The notes under the pieces are model-generated. The model saw only the letters and a list, made by a program, of their open reading frames with translations. It was not told where the DNA came from and made no database searches. This document shows, one piece after another, positions 21,569-33,098 of a stretch of DNA of 64,000 bases. Both the position numbers and the translations under genes were made by a program. The first letter of the stretch is position 1, and the number at the start of each line of letters is the position of its first letter. Source of the DNA: Albugo candida (lineage: Eukaryota > Oomycota > Peronosporomycetes > Albuginales). The stretch spans positions 248,001 to 312,000 of the forward strand of contig JBDOQK010000021.1 in the NCBI GenBank assembly GCA_040437565.1. The letters are read 5' to 3'.

Positions 21569-21850
21569 TCAGAACACTCTTAACAAAGTCAGCCGTCCAG
21601 CTAGATGGTCGGCTACTTTTAGAGAATATAAGTAGCCACTAATTGTGTTGACGTCATGAGCATTGCTAATGGCACTTCGGGAGGCGCAACACTCTATAAA
21701 AATCCATACATTGTGTGTACCCCGGAATAATGGCTGCCATTGAACCAGTGAAGCCACTTGATGGTGGGATGACCATGTGATTATGTATCTACTGGGATGT
21801 GCATATTGCGCAAAGATGAGATACAAAGTGTCGTATGAAAAGTCTACATA
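21569..21850 (-). pseudogene. Family-R remnant, left-half copy
   Basis: On the minus strand this encodes SAISNAHDVNTISGYLYS and matches plus-strand copies at 42.15-42.35 kb (TIAISNAHDVSTSAPTF) and 60.55-60.7 kb (IVISNAPIVSIGSLDSW). An 85-codon frame is open. Family unknown. Orientation is opposite to the right-half copies, as for the other cassette parts. Confidence 0.5.
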
Positions 21851-21959
21851 AGACTACTGTTCTTGACTCGATGTATATGATATGTTCCTAAGTGACTTGT
21901 GACACGAAGGTACGAATCACAAGATCAAAATTCCGGATCTGATCCTCCCAAAAATCATC

Positions 21960-22640
21960 TTTTGGCTGTTTAGGAAGCTCCATATCAACCGACCCGATGT
22001 ACTGTCGATGAAGTATCAACTACTTGCATTGTCACTGAGAAATTGCAATGTTCCAAGGATATCACCTGAAAAGACAGCGGGAAGACCAAGTCGGTTCCGA
22101 TGAATATGAAAATAGTAAGTGGAGGAAAATTACACCACGATCGCTCTTTCATTGCACAACACAGCTCATTGATGAGATCAACGAAGGTGATAAGTTCCAC
22201 ACGAACGAGTACTCTCATCTTATCATAAGGTAAGCTATATATTTGGGGATTTTAGATACTCTCAACAAGGTATGGGAAGCTCTGCCCACATGGAATCAAG
22301 ACTGTCTTCGTCATGCTTGCTTTCCCACATTCTACCCGACAGCAGCCTGATGTGTTACGCCAACATTACATATTCTCGCCTTAAGACATGATAGCAACGC
22401 GTGCTTGTATTCCCAAGATATGAAATAGCTTTCCCGTTTGAATCAAAAAGCAAGGTTTGTGTCATTCCATGCTGCATGATCGTGAACGGGAAAATTCTAT
22501 CAGTCAGTGAGCATTGTATGTTTTCTGGAAAGATAGCTGGATGTACTATCGATTTGTATAAATCAACATTCTACTTAGGATCGGTATTTCTAGTGTTGTT
22601 AGACTTGCATTGATTGCTGATAGAAGTATGCAGAGTTAAC
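21960..22640 (+). pseudogene. Family-Q remnant, middle copy
   Basis: Shared features with the 59.45-60.4 kb minus-strand copy are TCIVTEKLQCSKD here against TCIVIHKLQCSED there, then KLHHDRSF against ELHYDLLF, and the 3' block ending SVVRLALIADRSMQS against SVVRLGFDW and DRSMEN. A strong GT donor-like site (GTAAGT) at about 22,114 may mean the gene has introns. The frame is interrupted. Function unknown. Confidence 0.45.
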
Positions 22641-22825
22641 GAGAGATCCAACAATCTTTAGAGTACCTCCAATCATCTCCAAATGTCTGAATTCTTTTGC
22701 TTCCCTCAAACTCAAGACACAGAATACATCTGGAAACGCCTACCTTCTAGCACACTCTGGAGCGTTTCCCCTCTTTATATTTCCGACATTGATCAGCATG
22801 CTGTAGCCACGGCAGCTCTTTCGTA

Positions 22826-23010
22826 ATGGTATGCTCTCCACAAGGCGTCACTAAAAGCTGGCAGACGGACTTACATTATGAAGTACTTGTATTTGGACTA
22901 AGGAGAAGAATGAGACTACCCCAAAAAGGTCCACCAAACGATCCAAAAGGCCTAAAGCTTTGGGTAGTTTTGATCGCGAAGACAGCAGATGGATGTGAGT
23001 ACGAGTAGGA
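22826..23010 (+). mobile_element. Possible PiggyBac-type transposase fragment
   Basis: A 60-codon frame ending at a stop encodes RRRMRLPQKGPPNDPKGLK and LWVVLIAKTADG. The pattern P-K/R-PxxxKGxKLWxxxxxxTG resembles the central block of PiggyBac-like (DDE_Tnp_1_7) transposases. It is a short fragment with no catalytic aspartates or TTAA ends seen. It could also be chance. Confidence 0.3.
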
Positions 23011-23169
23011 TGATATGAATTACATCACACGGAACATTAAGCTCTAAAACTCATTCGGTATACTGCTGCTCCAACCCCTGTGATCTGCAGCTACATTAAA
23101 CCTTGTATCACATATAATATATCTAGCATGGGGTCTAAGTCGTCCAGCATTTCAACAAATTCTGCAAAG

Positions 23170-23560
23170 TTATCATTTGGCAATAGAAGTGGAGAAGGTA
23201 CAGCTCGCAGATGCTGTTGCAAGCATGTTTTACGGCTATCCCATAGATGTCAAAAAGAACGAGAAAGAAGCGTATTTTGATCCAGTGCAAGTGCACACAC
23301 ATACCTCGACAATTTTGTCACTCTAGCCAAGTACGATTGCGTAATCCCAATTTCCCAAATCAGAGGCTCTGTTTGTAAATTTGAAGAAGTTCTCTGACAG
23401 TGACAATCTCTGCTCGTTAGGATTTCTGCATCAACAGATTTCATTACTCTCAATAGAATTGTCGTCAACTTACATGACCAAGCTACCTCGCCAGTCCTAT
23501 TGAAAGAACTCCCACAAAGTGCAGCAGACCATTGTAGGAGTTCGGTGCTTTATTGACTCG
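23170..23560 (+). pseudogene. Decayed family-S-like fragment (copy at 23 kb)
   Basis: Encodes EVEKVQLADAVASMFYGY then PIDVKKNEKEAYFDP, paralogous to KLEKVQLADAV at 7.27 kb and EKLQLADAV at 4.0 kb. The downstream parts align more loosely with 7.4-7.8 kb. No start or signal peptide is visible. Confidence 0.45.
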
Positions 23561-23599
23561 AGTCTTGAGCGATTGAGTATTAACAATAAACGAACTTGT

Positions 23600-23960
23600 A
23601 ACAGTCTGTCAGGCCATACTTATAATACCATTCCGGATTCATAAACCGCGACATCAAATGCTATCATACAGTAATGTGTACCAACGAAACTCATAAAGTG
23701 CCGTCATTAGCTCACATTTTTTGCTAAAAGACGAGACCGTGTCGCATGTAAAGTGCAGCGCGTTGTGACTTGAGCAATGAATGCCCAGTACACATACATC
23801 AACAAAGACACTGTCACAGGCATAGTACCGTACCCCGCGAAAGATGGAGGAATACAATTCAAAGACACTTGCTGTGGCTCCAGCGGTAAGTAACTTTGCG
23901 ATACATCATGTGGTAGAGGGGTTCACTGAGGTCAGGGAGTATCTTAGGGTAAGCACTCTT
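23600..23960 (+). pseudogene. Copy of the NicO-like 5' exon and intron start
   Basis: Aligned with 7,880-8,060. It carries an ATG at about 23,842 encoding MEEYNSKTLAVAPA, immediately followed by the donor GTAAGTAACT, then CATGTGGTAG as in the other copy. The rest of the NicO gene is absent; family-S promoter sequence follows instead. It is a truncated duplicate. Confidence 0.45.
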
Positions 23961-24016
23961 TCGATCACCTTCAGACTACTACTTACCCCTAAACAAGCGT
24001 AATCAGAGTAAAATCC

Positions 24017-24688
24017 TTGCCAACATGTAGTAATAACCATGACACGTGGATCAAAAGGATGTGTACGTCTACACCCTACATCAAAGTAATTTGGCTGCAT
24101 CACTTTGATTCACAACTCGACTTGCCTTCGACTTCCCAGCAGCCAACAACTTTACATATAGTCTCATTTTCCCACTTTATCCAACACACATTTTGTCATT
24201 TCTTTTGCAGCAAAGCGAATGAAGTCTCTCTTAATGCCAAAATTAACAAATGCCCCCTTGGTCTAGCACCCTATTTCTTTGACAAGGGATGTGATTCCAG
24301 CAAAGCTCTCACTACTCAATGTGAATCTGATTTCAAAGCGACCAATAAGGACTTTATTTCGATGTTATTCAGCGTCAGCACTGACTCCCCGATTGACCCC
24401 TTGCTGCCAGAGATGCAACCAAGAGCGATAGCTGACGAAGTCGGAGCATTTTTCAATGGGGACCACTATCAGAGCTCTGACAAAGACATGAAAACGTTTC
24501 TCCAAAACGCGCACAAGGCGATAATTAATGATTTGAAAACGAATCAGCCGCTGTGGGTAGATTATAAGGTTCTCTCCGACCCAAGTTTCCAAGCCGAATT
24601 TATCACTCGATTTGTACTGGCAGGGTTTTCACATTGCGACGCAGAGTGGAAAAAGGAGTCAAAGAAGAAGTTGCGATTTCTTATGTGA
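24017..24688 (+). CDS. Small secreted protein, family S member 2
   Basis: A 223-codon frame. The first 47 codons cover the conserved promoter and leader (CAAAGTAATTTG, then CCCAGCAGCCAACAA), so the family start would fall near 24,158, where a signal-peptide-like stretch begins (VSFSHFIQHTFCHFFCSKA). Counted from there, cysteines at 32, 45 and 54 match members 1 and 4. A further Cys lies near the C-terminus (FSHCDAEW). The open frame of about 176 residues with conserved cysteines argues for recent function, but the start is not settled: either an upstream in-frame ATG is used, giving a non-standard N-terminus, or the copy is silent. The mature part is acidic in the middle (STDSPIDPLLPEM). Confidence 0.6.
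   Translation: MPTCSNNHDTWIKRMCTSTPYIKVIWLHHFDSQLDLPSTSQQPTTLHIVSFSHFIQHTFCHFFCSKANEVSLNAKINKCPLGLAPYFFDKGCDSSKALTTQCESDFKATNKDFISMLFSVSTDSPIDPLLPEMQPRAIADEVGAFFNGDHYQSSDKDMKTFLQNAHKAIINDLKTNQPLWVDYKVLSDPSFQAEFITRFVLAGFSHCDAEWKKESKKKLRFLM
24050..24160 (+). promoter_or_regulatory. Family-S upstream block, locus iii (partial)
   Basis: Contains CTACATCAAAGTAATTTGGC, GCATCACTTTGATTCACAAC and the leader TTCCCAGCAGCCAACAAC. These are the proximal half of the block seen at other loci. The TGACGTAA element is not clear here. No family-P copy is recognised to the left, where the NicO-like duplicate lies instead. Confidence 0.5.
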
Positions 24689-24689
24689 T

Positions 24690-25000
24690 GGGGTGTGATA
24701 TAAATACATTTCATTTCTGTGCGCAAATGTGGTATCTGCCATTGTTCTGACTGGCCAACTTTTTCGTCATGCCTTACGTTCTCAGCAAGATTTGCGTAAT
24801 GATGTACGTCTATCAGCGCGCGATAAGCTTCGAGGTTACTTCGGCGAGTTGTTGTGCAATGATGGGATTACTCTCAAATGAGTGGGGGTTGCTGCCATTG
24901 CTGAAGGACTAGTATTGGGTGTAGAGTACATCATGTACTGGTCGGAGATGTCTGTCTTCGTTAGCCTTCGTGGTGGGACCAAGTGAAATGATCGCCTTTG
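24690..25000. other. Gene-poor stretch
   Basis: The 3' flank of the secreted gene. Nothing recognised. Confidence 0.3.
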
Positions 25001-25029
25001 ACAGATTCCTTCCCAATCACATTCCTTGC

Positions 25030-26992
25030 TCAGGTGTGACTGAGATTTCTTTGTGTCTCTACACGAGCCCTTGTTCGACTTGGTACTTGATTGTGTAGAT
25101 GGTGGCCATCCTCACTTTTGCGATACAGAGTGCTTGGTAGAATCGATCCACCTTCGAATTGACCTCCAGCTTGGCCTTGATGAACGCGTTCAATTCTGGT
25201 TCTATTGCCAGTGTTATGACCACACAAGTACAGATCGATCTCTCGCTCTGTTGCACTCCTCCATCAGCTACAGTATGGGGCTACTTTTTTTGCTTGATTC
25301 TCTTGCAATCTCTGCTGCAAGTTTGTGCACTACTTTGCGGCACCCTCACTGATACAGAACAAAAATCAGACATGTTGGGGGCGATATCTGCCACTGCTTC
25401 GCTTTCAGAGTCTCTACTTCCTCGTTACTCGTATCGACAATATACGACTTTGTGGCGACGTTCTGCTTCTTCTTGCCGGTAAGATCTCATCTCCACAGCA
25501 GGTGTATATTATTGTACTTGTAGTCCCTGGCGTCGAAGACTTTCATGTTGGTTCAGAAGAAGGTCGCTCAGATATTATCTTTGTTGCAAGTCAACTCGCC
25601 TTTTGTTAGTGTATTGAGTATGCGACCATTCTCCTGTGAGTGACAAATGAACGAGAGTGGCTATGTTCAGAATGATGTGTCTGAGAATCACTGAAGTCTT
25701 CATACAAAAGTCCAAAGCTTCTTGCCAGCCGCATCCATCGTCTCTGTCATTTTCAACCTTCCACGCCAATAGTTTGAGGCTTGCATTGGATGCCGTGAAA
25801 TACAAGATTCTGCTTGGTGGCACCACTTGTCGTGTATTTTTTATCCAGATGTGTTTGACCCCGATATCGCATCCTTGTTTGATTGTCTTGCTTTTTCTTA
25901 CCCGGTCAATTAGGAAAGTCTTTTTTTTGCCAAGCACAGTTTGCGTAGGCTATCATCTTCGATAAAATGTTGATATTGGTCTCAAATACAGTCGTCACGT
26001 GCACTGAACAATATTCCAACACAGTATTCAGGTACGTATATGAGAGAGAGGCGTCTCCTGAAGGCAGTAAGGGTTCATAATGCTTCTTGTACAACATGAT
26101 GAGTTTGTCTATAAAAGAGTGGTCGGTATATACTTTTCTGCTGACATACCGCCGTTGATACTGTATAAATTCGATACCGACCAGGGGCGATGAATTTTTT
26201 TGACGAATGAAGTACAGCCTCGGAAACNNNNNNNNNNNNNNNNNNNNNNNNNNNNNNNNNNNNNNNNNNNNNNNNNNNNNNNNNNNNNNNNNNNNNNNNN
26301 NNNNNNNNNNNNNNNNNNNNNNNNNNNGACGAATGAAGTACAGCCTCGGAAACAGCACACAGGATAGAATGGTCTTGGTTGTTTCGTAAGAGGGTACGTC
26401 AGGCTCTGGAGGCCTGTCGCCGAGTTCCAAGCGCACCTAAGTTTAGCGTCAAACGATGTTTCGATAGATATTTCTTGTTTTTCCGTAGCATAATGTTCTT
26501 TTAGTTGTAGAGAAGACTTGGTGAGTCCGAGTAATTGAACACCAATATCTTTTTGTCTCGTTCGTTTTGTCGGCCCCAACGTCTGATTTGTGTTGAGAAC
26601 CCTTTTTACAGGCGGCATCAGTTCCACCACTCTTAAACAGCTTTCGGCATCAGTCATCGTCGAGTGCCATTCACTCTATAACCTCTTGACAAGAAGTACA
26701 AAATTCCGAGATATGAGCCGATCGGGACACTTCTGTCGTCTAAATACATACCCAGAATAAATTCTGAAACGTCGTGCATGGATTTTGCTTCAAGGAGCTT
26801 CGATGTCATTTTAATTCTAGCCACAGTCCCTACTTTCGTATGGCCATGTAGTGTTGGCCTGAGCATTGTAAAACAGAGTAAACTGTATGCTGTTTCCAAC
26901 ACTATGATGAGACGACGTATGATCTCGTCTTCGTGTGCACCAGTATTGTCCCTGAGACACAAGTAGCCCCTCATATTAAATATTAATGCCAT
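25030..26992 (-). pseudogene. Unrecognised decayed coding region
   Basis: Several minus-strand frames follow each other: 26,992-26,654 (LLEAKSMHDVSEFILGMYLD), 26,657-26,109 (PTKRTRQKDIGVQLLGLTKS, then an assembly gap), 26,190-25,906 (RRYVSRKVYTDHSFIDKLIM and LEYCSVHVTTVFETNINIL), and 25,256-25,059 (LEVNSKVDRFYQALCIAK). They look like one long protein gene of perhaps 600 residues, broken by stops and frame changes. No domain is recognised. It may be a host gene or an accessory protein of a mobile element. The gap 26,228-26,327 is flanked by the same 26 bases on both sides (26,202-26,227 and 26,328-26,353), so it is probably spurious. Confidence 0.4.
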
Positions 26993-27039
26993 CCATCATG
27001 AAGCCTCCATTATTATGCAACTACTCATGATCGCTGCTA

Positions 27040-27480
27040 TAAGTACTTGATGCAAACCGCATCATTCAAAGAAGACACAAGCACTCAAACGCAGGGTGTG
27101 ATGAGTATATCGTCCATCGATCATATTTTGTTATTTTTAAGCATCTTTGACAGCATAGAACGTCTTCAATTCATCTCTCTTAGGCATAATCTTCTTTTCT
27201 CTAAGCAAAGCGACTGCAAGAATCGGGAACGCTACCTACCATGACGGCGCCCAGCTCTGGTCTATGAGAGTAGGCTGTGCTGCGGTCATCTTGTTAGCCA
27301 CAGGGGCTATTACGTCCCTGATACAGTAAGTAATGTCTCCACCTGTTCACTCACCGGTTCAACGGCACTGGAGCGCGCGCCAGTTGCTCTTAGAGGCTTT
27401 ATTACTAGCTTGCGCGTTCATTCGGTTCTGTAGAGGCAATTTGGATCTCAACGACGTGCATTTTGACCAATATTTGAGTT
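27040..27480 (+). other. Upstream flank of XRCC4-like pseudogene
   Basis: Short plus-strand frames only. A stretch encoding MRVGCAAVILLATGAITSLI (about 27,264-27,325) ends at ACAGTAAGTAATG, which looks like a splice donor; whether it is an exon of a membrane protein is undecided. No repeat partner was seen. Confidence 0.2.
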
Positions 27481-27490
27481 ATGTATGTAT

Positions 27491-28105
27491 ATGTCGATCG
27501 TTGAGGTTAAAGTGAAATTGGGGAGTCACCAAAAGGAGACGCTTCTTGTTCGTTGTTTACCAGTAGAGGAAATAGAACTGAGAATTGATTTGATCGATGG
27601 AACGCATGTTTGGTGTAGCTCAGTTGATGAGAGACATACACCGCCAGCTTTGGACATGGCTGGGACGCATTATCAATAGATTCTCGAATCGATATTTTCC
27701 GTGCCTTCTCCGATCAGTAGCCCTCAAGATGAAATGAAAAGGGAGATGCTTCGGGTTACTTATTATATTGGGATCCTACAAATGGCGTGCTTTCATTATC
27801 CCAGGAACTTGAGTTTCATGCCCAGAAGAGAATTACGGCAAACTTAACAGCGTTGCAGTTCACTCCAGTACCAGCAAAGGAGCTGGATCTCTATGGAATA
27901 TGTTTATGAAGGAGATAGTGTCATATAAGCTGGGTTTATACGGGAAGAGAGAAATGGGAACACGTTGCTGAAGAACGAAAACGTCTCATCTTGTCCAGAA
28001 ATGTGACAGTAAAGAAAGCCGCAATTGCAACAAAAGCGAAAATTAGAAAATTACGCTTTCTCTTCATTCATCGATCTCTTGAACGCCAAAATAGAAAGAA
28101 TTGAA
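27491..28105 (+). pseudogene. XRCC4-like (NHEJ ligase cofactor) pseudogene
   Basis: The first frame encodes ETLLVRCLPVEEIELRIDLI then DGTHVWCSSVDERHTPPALD, followed by Y-x(n)-ILESIFS. This follows the XRCC4 head-domain pattern (a beta strand, L/I-T/D-DG-xxxW, E-xxI/xPP, Y-xx-L-xx-F/ALLS). After a frame change comes SLSQELEFHAQKRITANLTA, and further on WEHVAEERKRLILSRNVTVK, then AKIRKLRFLFIHRSLERQN, resembling the XRCC4 coiled coil and its KK-xKIRxL ending. An in-frame stop lies after HYQ (27,677), a frame change near 27,770 and others after 27,900. XRCC4 bridges DNA ligase IV in end joining. The pseudogene assignment is firm; the family assignment is by motif pattern only. Confidence 0.45.
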
Positions 28106-28109
28106 TAAT

Positions 28110-28490
28110 TAGACTGCGAGTTACACACATTAAGCTCGAGAAAAAGTAATTCGTTTACCAAACAGCCGTTATGCAATAAATACTACGGTCGGTTGAATAA
28201 TTGTATTCTCTGACACAATCACACACATGACGTAGCACAGTCAACGCACAGTCATCATCTGTGAGCATAACACCAACCCGCACCTCCATTCTAACGCATG
28301 ACGCATCAACTTAGACATATGACCCGTCCAAAAATCTTTCAAGAAGCGCCGACGTGGCAGATGTGGTTTTAGGATACAAATGCCAATCATAAGGTAGCAT
28401 CAAAGAGTATGTCATCTCAGTTGAAGGTGTCTATAATATCAGAATTAGACCAACTGACTTCTCTAGTTGCCTAGGCTATCTTAAATAACT
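28110..28490. other. Gene-poor stretch
   Basis: AT-rich sequence between the pseudogene and the LINE 3' end. No frame or repeat recognised. Confidence 0.3.
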
Positions 28491-28700
28491 AATATACATA
28501 AAAAACGTTTCGTAAAATACCTGTGAGAGATGATAATATGTCTTCTCGTTGATAATCCCGTATTGCAGTAGCCTCAGTCACCTTAATACGAGATTGTGTC
28601 CAGCTTGTAAATGCTGTAAAGTTGTAAAAATCGTCCAAAAGTACCGTGTTTGCAAAATGGTGTGCGTCACAGTAGCCTGAACAATGCCGTCCAACTAGGA

Positions 28701-30066
28701 CTAGCATCTGAGTTGCACTTGCATTTCCACTTGCCTGTGTCGTACCCGCAGCAATGATCTTCGACTTCTGAAAAATTCACCGAATGATCCTTGTGTTGCG
28801 AGTTGATCCAAAACCTTTGCAAGCCGAATGCGTTCGTTTTGGTCGTAACACTGTCTTCGATAGTACCGAACATGCGCACTAAACGTGGTGTAGATCACCG
28901 AAAGTGCTGGAACTGTCGGAGTTGCTGATCGCTGATCGAACAAAAGACGATTCCGATGGGTCCAGACGAAGTGTAATGTCACCGCTTGCAATGCAAGCCA
29001 TAAATCCGATATAATTTGTTGATAATCTTTCCAAACCGACCGTAGTGTTGGCACGATTGCACATGCGATATGCGATATGCGTCCAACGGGGTCGAGATTA
29101 GAAGAACTGATCCCAACTAAGGAGTAACTCCCTCTACATTTGTGCCGTGTGCTCGCATTTTAAAAAGAGACGTTGATCGGATTCCACTGCGCCACACGAA
29201 GGCTGCGTGCACAATATAATGTCGTGCTGAAGATGTTTTAGAACCCATAAACGAGATCGAACTGGCAACATTCGAAATGCCAGACGAAACTTTAAATCTC
29301 TAAAAAGGGGTAATGCACGTTTTCGAAGATGCCGGGATGTGGCCATAAATGTTCTAACCGTTCGGAATCCAGCGCATCCGATCTCTCCCGTGATGACCAA
29401 TGCGTTGACATCGGATGACTCTTGGTTGGTTCGGGAGGTTTCCAGATGATTTGTGAGCTGAGAGCGTGGAATTGATGGGAAATAATGCTTCCTTTCCTTG
29501 CTTTGTACTCCCACATAAAATGACCCGCCACTTGTGTTTAGTTGGATCCAAGTGATGAGACCAAATGTCGAGTGGATACGCTGTAAGATCTGAGTGACTT
29601 CATTGCAGAGTCGACTCAATAACTTTTCTTCAGCCATATCCGATGTATTCAGCTCTTCGTCGTTGTAATAAATGTCAACAAAATTTCTCTTCGTTGACTA
29701 TTTGACGCTTTATAGAAAAGAGTCTTGGAGACTTCGGATCTCGAAAAGCGTAGCGAACGATTTTAGAAATGTGCGATGTGGTTCACCCACCATGCCAAGA
29801 TTGCACCAAACGTTTTGCGTACTCGGATTACGAGTAGCAGCTTCGTAATGTAATTCTTGGTCGCAGTAAAACCACATCGGTTGTTCCATGTAGTACATGT
29901 AGTACTGACGGCGTTGTAAAACATTCAAATCGGAAATGAAAATGCTCCATCTGAAATCACATTTCAAATGCGTGTTTCCACCATGAAGATGTGCTCTCCC
30001 ATTGAACATTTTGCCCACATCGGTGTGGTGCGATAGTGAATATATCCATCGGCTTGTGTGGTCCAA
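28701..30066 (-). pseudogene. LINE ORF2 C-terminal part
   Basis: Three frames in order: 30,066-29,710 (MFNGRAHLHGGNTHLKCDF), 29,637-29,134 (zinc-binding block with SGGSFYVGVQSKERK before it) and 29,054-28,701 (LWLALQAVTLHFVWTHRNRL then YYRRQCYDQNERIRLAKVLD). The last part recurs near 57.03-57.2 kb. This is the region after RT in LINEs with a zf-RVT domain. Confidence 0.6.
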
Positions 30067-30536
30067 AGGAAGGTTGGATAAGTTGTAATACTTCCGTCGA
30101 AGCAGTTGTCCAATTCGCAGGAATAACTGCCGACGAATGGGATGCGAACTGCTGAAGTGATTGAATACGTTGTAGCTTCAGTTGTTCACATTAAAATGGA
30201 CTGTTGTCCACCATATTGTCGGCGAAGATGTAAAAACTCTTTGCTGAGTAGGTGAACGTGTGTCGAATCTTTTTTGTGTTGACCAAGCACAAATCGATTA
30301 AACATCGATTGCTACTGTCGAATAGTCTCTGCTGGTATGTCTACGTGCATCGTGTAATGCCGCAGACGTGATAAAATCATCGTTTGCGCAACCAACCATA
30401 CACCAAACCCATCATAAAAACGCATGTCGAGAGTTGAAATAACCATCGGATGAGTCGGTTTCTGGCCGAACCGAATACCCAAATACTTGACCGAATCCTT
30501 CGGACCCAGTATGGTCAAATTGGGAATACGTGGGAC

Positions 30537-30636
30537 NNNNNNNNNNNNNNNNNNNNNNNNNNNNNNNNNNNNNNNNNNNNNNNNNNNNNNNNNNNNNNNN
30601 NNNNNNNNNNNNNNNNNNNNNNNNNNNNNNNNNNNN
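30537..30636. other. Assembly gap in the LINE
   Basis: One hundred N between the endonuclease linker and the post-RT region. The flanks do not overlap. A full LINE of this type would have about 1.5-2 kb of reverse transcriptase here, so the gap may be much larger than written. Confidence 0.8.
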
Positions 30637-31102
30637 CCAACTTTCCCACATTTTTCCGGGATTCGAAGTTTTCCGCAGCTGTTCGAGCACCAAATTCACT
30701 TCCAATTTGATTGCTTCGACAACTTTAGGATATTCAAATAGTCGTAATGAACATTTCCAATATCCTCGACCTGGAGATTGGGCTGGATTTGCAAAAGTTA
30801 CTTGTTGTGCCAGAAGATTTATCGCATGTCGTGGACGAAAATATTCTGAGGTTTTGTATACCATATTGAATAGCTCTTCCGACATGCAAATATAATCGAG
30901 TCGATTCTTGCTCGGTAATGGTGCTTTAATACGTTTTAGTGGTATGTTGGATTCGCCAAGCGTCTACCACACCCAACTGGGAAAGCCATTCCAAACACGC
31001 TAGTCGACTTGGTTCGTGTCGAATTGTTCCTCTCGAAGCATCGACAGCTGGATCGAGTGGTGTGTTAATATCACCAAATACGAGATGTGTTGCGGTCGAT
31101 TC

Positions 31103-31567
31103 TTAAGTGTTGGGGAGCAACAACTCAAAGAAAACCACTTTTTCGTCGTCCTTGACCGATGCATATACATTGTGAATATACACCGATGCATCGTGAATGA
31201 GAAGACGCAACACCAAATAGCGATTTCGAATACTCCGTTCGGTGAGTTCTTCAGCTGTTGTATAACCAGGAAAGTTCCAACAAAGGATTGTCATGACGCC
31301 GCCACTGCGGTTTTGAGTCGGATGTAGAAAAGCACTGTTGCGGTCATTGACAAACAGTTTGTGCTGCATTTTTGAATGTAATAAAAACTGCAATGATTCC
31401 AGTTGGTTGTGATCGTGAAACTTTGTTTCTTGAACACAATAAATGGAGTGGTGGGATAGGATGTGCTCGATAAACAGATGATTTTTTTTATGAACTCCAT
31501 TAACATTCACCGTGAGTGCTGAGATATTGTTCCACGTTGAAATAATCGAGGAGCCCTTAGCATTCAC
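31103..31567 (-). pseudogene. LINE ORF2 endonuclease domain
   Basis: A 154-codon frame with the N-terminal EEP-type nuclease signature (N-x-NGVHKK), the QETKF motif that carries the catalytic Glu, and RSGGVMTIL. The usual C-terminal D-x-N and S-D-H motifs are not visible in this frame, so the domain is incomplete. It belongs to the LINE above. Confidence 0.65.
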
Positions 31568-33098
31568 GATGAAGTGGTCCAGCGATCAACTTTTTGTCAC
31601 CGTCTTGAATGGTGAGGTGCCGTTTTGCTAATTATTCTGGGAAAAAGTAAGGTTTGAGAGACAGCTCGTCGATGTCACCGCAGAGAAGCCCTTTCCATTT
31701 ACCACCAACCCATTTTTAACAACACTTGATGCCTACTTCTGATCGTGACAACGCAAGTAGCACATTCGTTGACAATAATGGGCAATGATGTCCCGGAATC
31801 GAAATCACTGCCCCGTCAGTGAAGTATTGAACCCAATGATCGTTTGTGTAAACAGTGGGGCAATCCACATGAGTATTGACTCCATCAGGGCGAGAGCTTT
31901 CGTTGCACTTGTCAAAGTGAAAAATAGGCCCGGAACTGACTTCCACCAGGACCATATTTTTTGAAACATTACGTCACGCTTCGATGGAACTTTTCCACCA
32001 ACATGTCGACTCCATCGTGTCGCAAACGTAACGTCTTCATTCAAATCATGAGCAGCGAAGACTCTATTGATCATAAGTAGATTTGTCACGCACTCCAAAG
32101 CGTGATCATAATCTTGTCCAGATTCGTGCTGAACTGAATCAGCCTGCGCATATGTTCGATTTGTCCGTCCGCTTGGACTAGCTTGTCCGGGCGGATAGTG
32201 TGAATGGCATTTTTAGAATCGATTTTCATTAGCTCTCTCACCTCGCCAACCCAAGTTGGTCTCTCCGCTTTTTCAACTTTCGTATGGCGTTTCCGAAAAA
32301 AATAAGCAGCCTCTTTGAAATGGACACTTTTTCTGGCATCTTTGCTTTCAAGCGAAGAATTTGGTACCGTGTACCATGCTCAGAGTTGCCGACAGCTTCA
32401 ACATCCTTTATTTTCACCTCCATTTCTGCGAGAACAAAAATTAATTCTCGGTCACCAAACCGGGTAGAGCACGAGGGCGTGCCTTCGAAACCATGTAGCG
32501 AAAGGGATCCACACGGTGACGGTTGCTGCTCGAACGAGCCAACTGCATCTCGGTATCCCCATACCTCCCCAACGGTTCTGATAAGACCAGTGGAGCTGGT
32601 TTTTCCTCAAGTGCTAGGAGGAGGGGGGGCTGGTTGCGGCAATTCCAGTGTGCTCGAGGTGTGATGTCCGGAGCATTAAACTCCAACGACATTTGATCGG
32701 AAAGTTTCCTTTCCGCGGCAGCACTTTTTGAGTTGGAACTGTCAGCACCAACGACGTCGAGGCGACCACCTGCGCCTTTGTTGGTTGTTCTTTTGTGCTA
32801 TTTGAACTTTCGTTGGAGTAGAAGCTACGGCTTATAGATTTAAACAGTGTTGCCCACGCTGACCATAAAATGGACGTTCCGATGGAATCGGCGCATTCTT
32901 ACCCCTTACAGGGAAGAGTTGTTTGTCGACTGCGGTTTGCTCGCATACCTTCCCCACATGCACCAATGCTTCTGGGCACGTGAAAGACGCGAAGTAAATC
33001 CTCCACCTCGACAAAACGACTCATTTCAAGGAATTCGCTTCTCGAAAGGTATCCAGAAGGATTCCACACTTTTTCTCGTGAAGGGATTTCAGAATACC

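Noticed and set aside
24155-24180. TCATTTTCCCACTTT resembling the oomycete initiator plus flanking promoter element
   Set aside because: Alignment with the other family-S genes shows that these bases encode the signal peptide, so the resemblance is a coincidence of coding sequence.
32284-32664. Plus-strand 126-codon frame
   Set aside because: Antisense to the LINE between ORF1 and ORF2 and without any motif.
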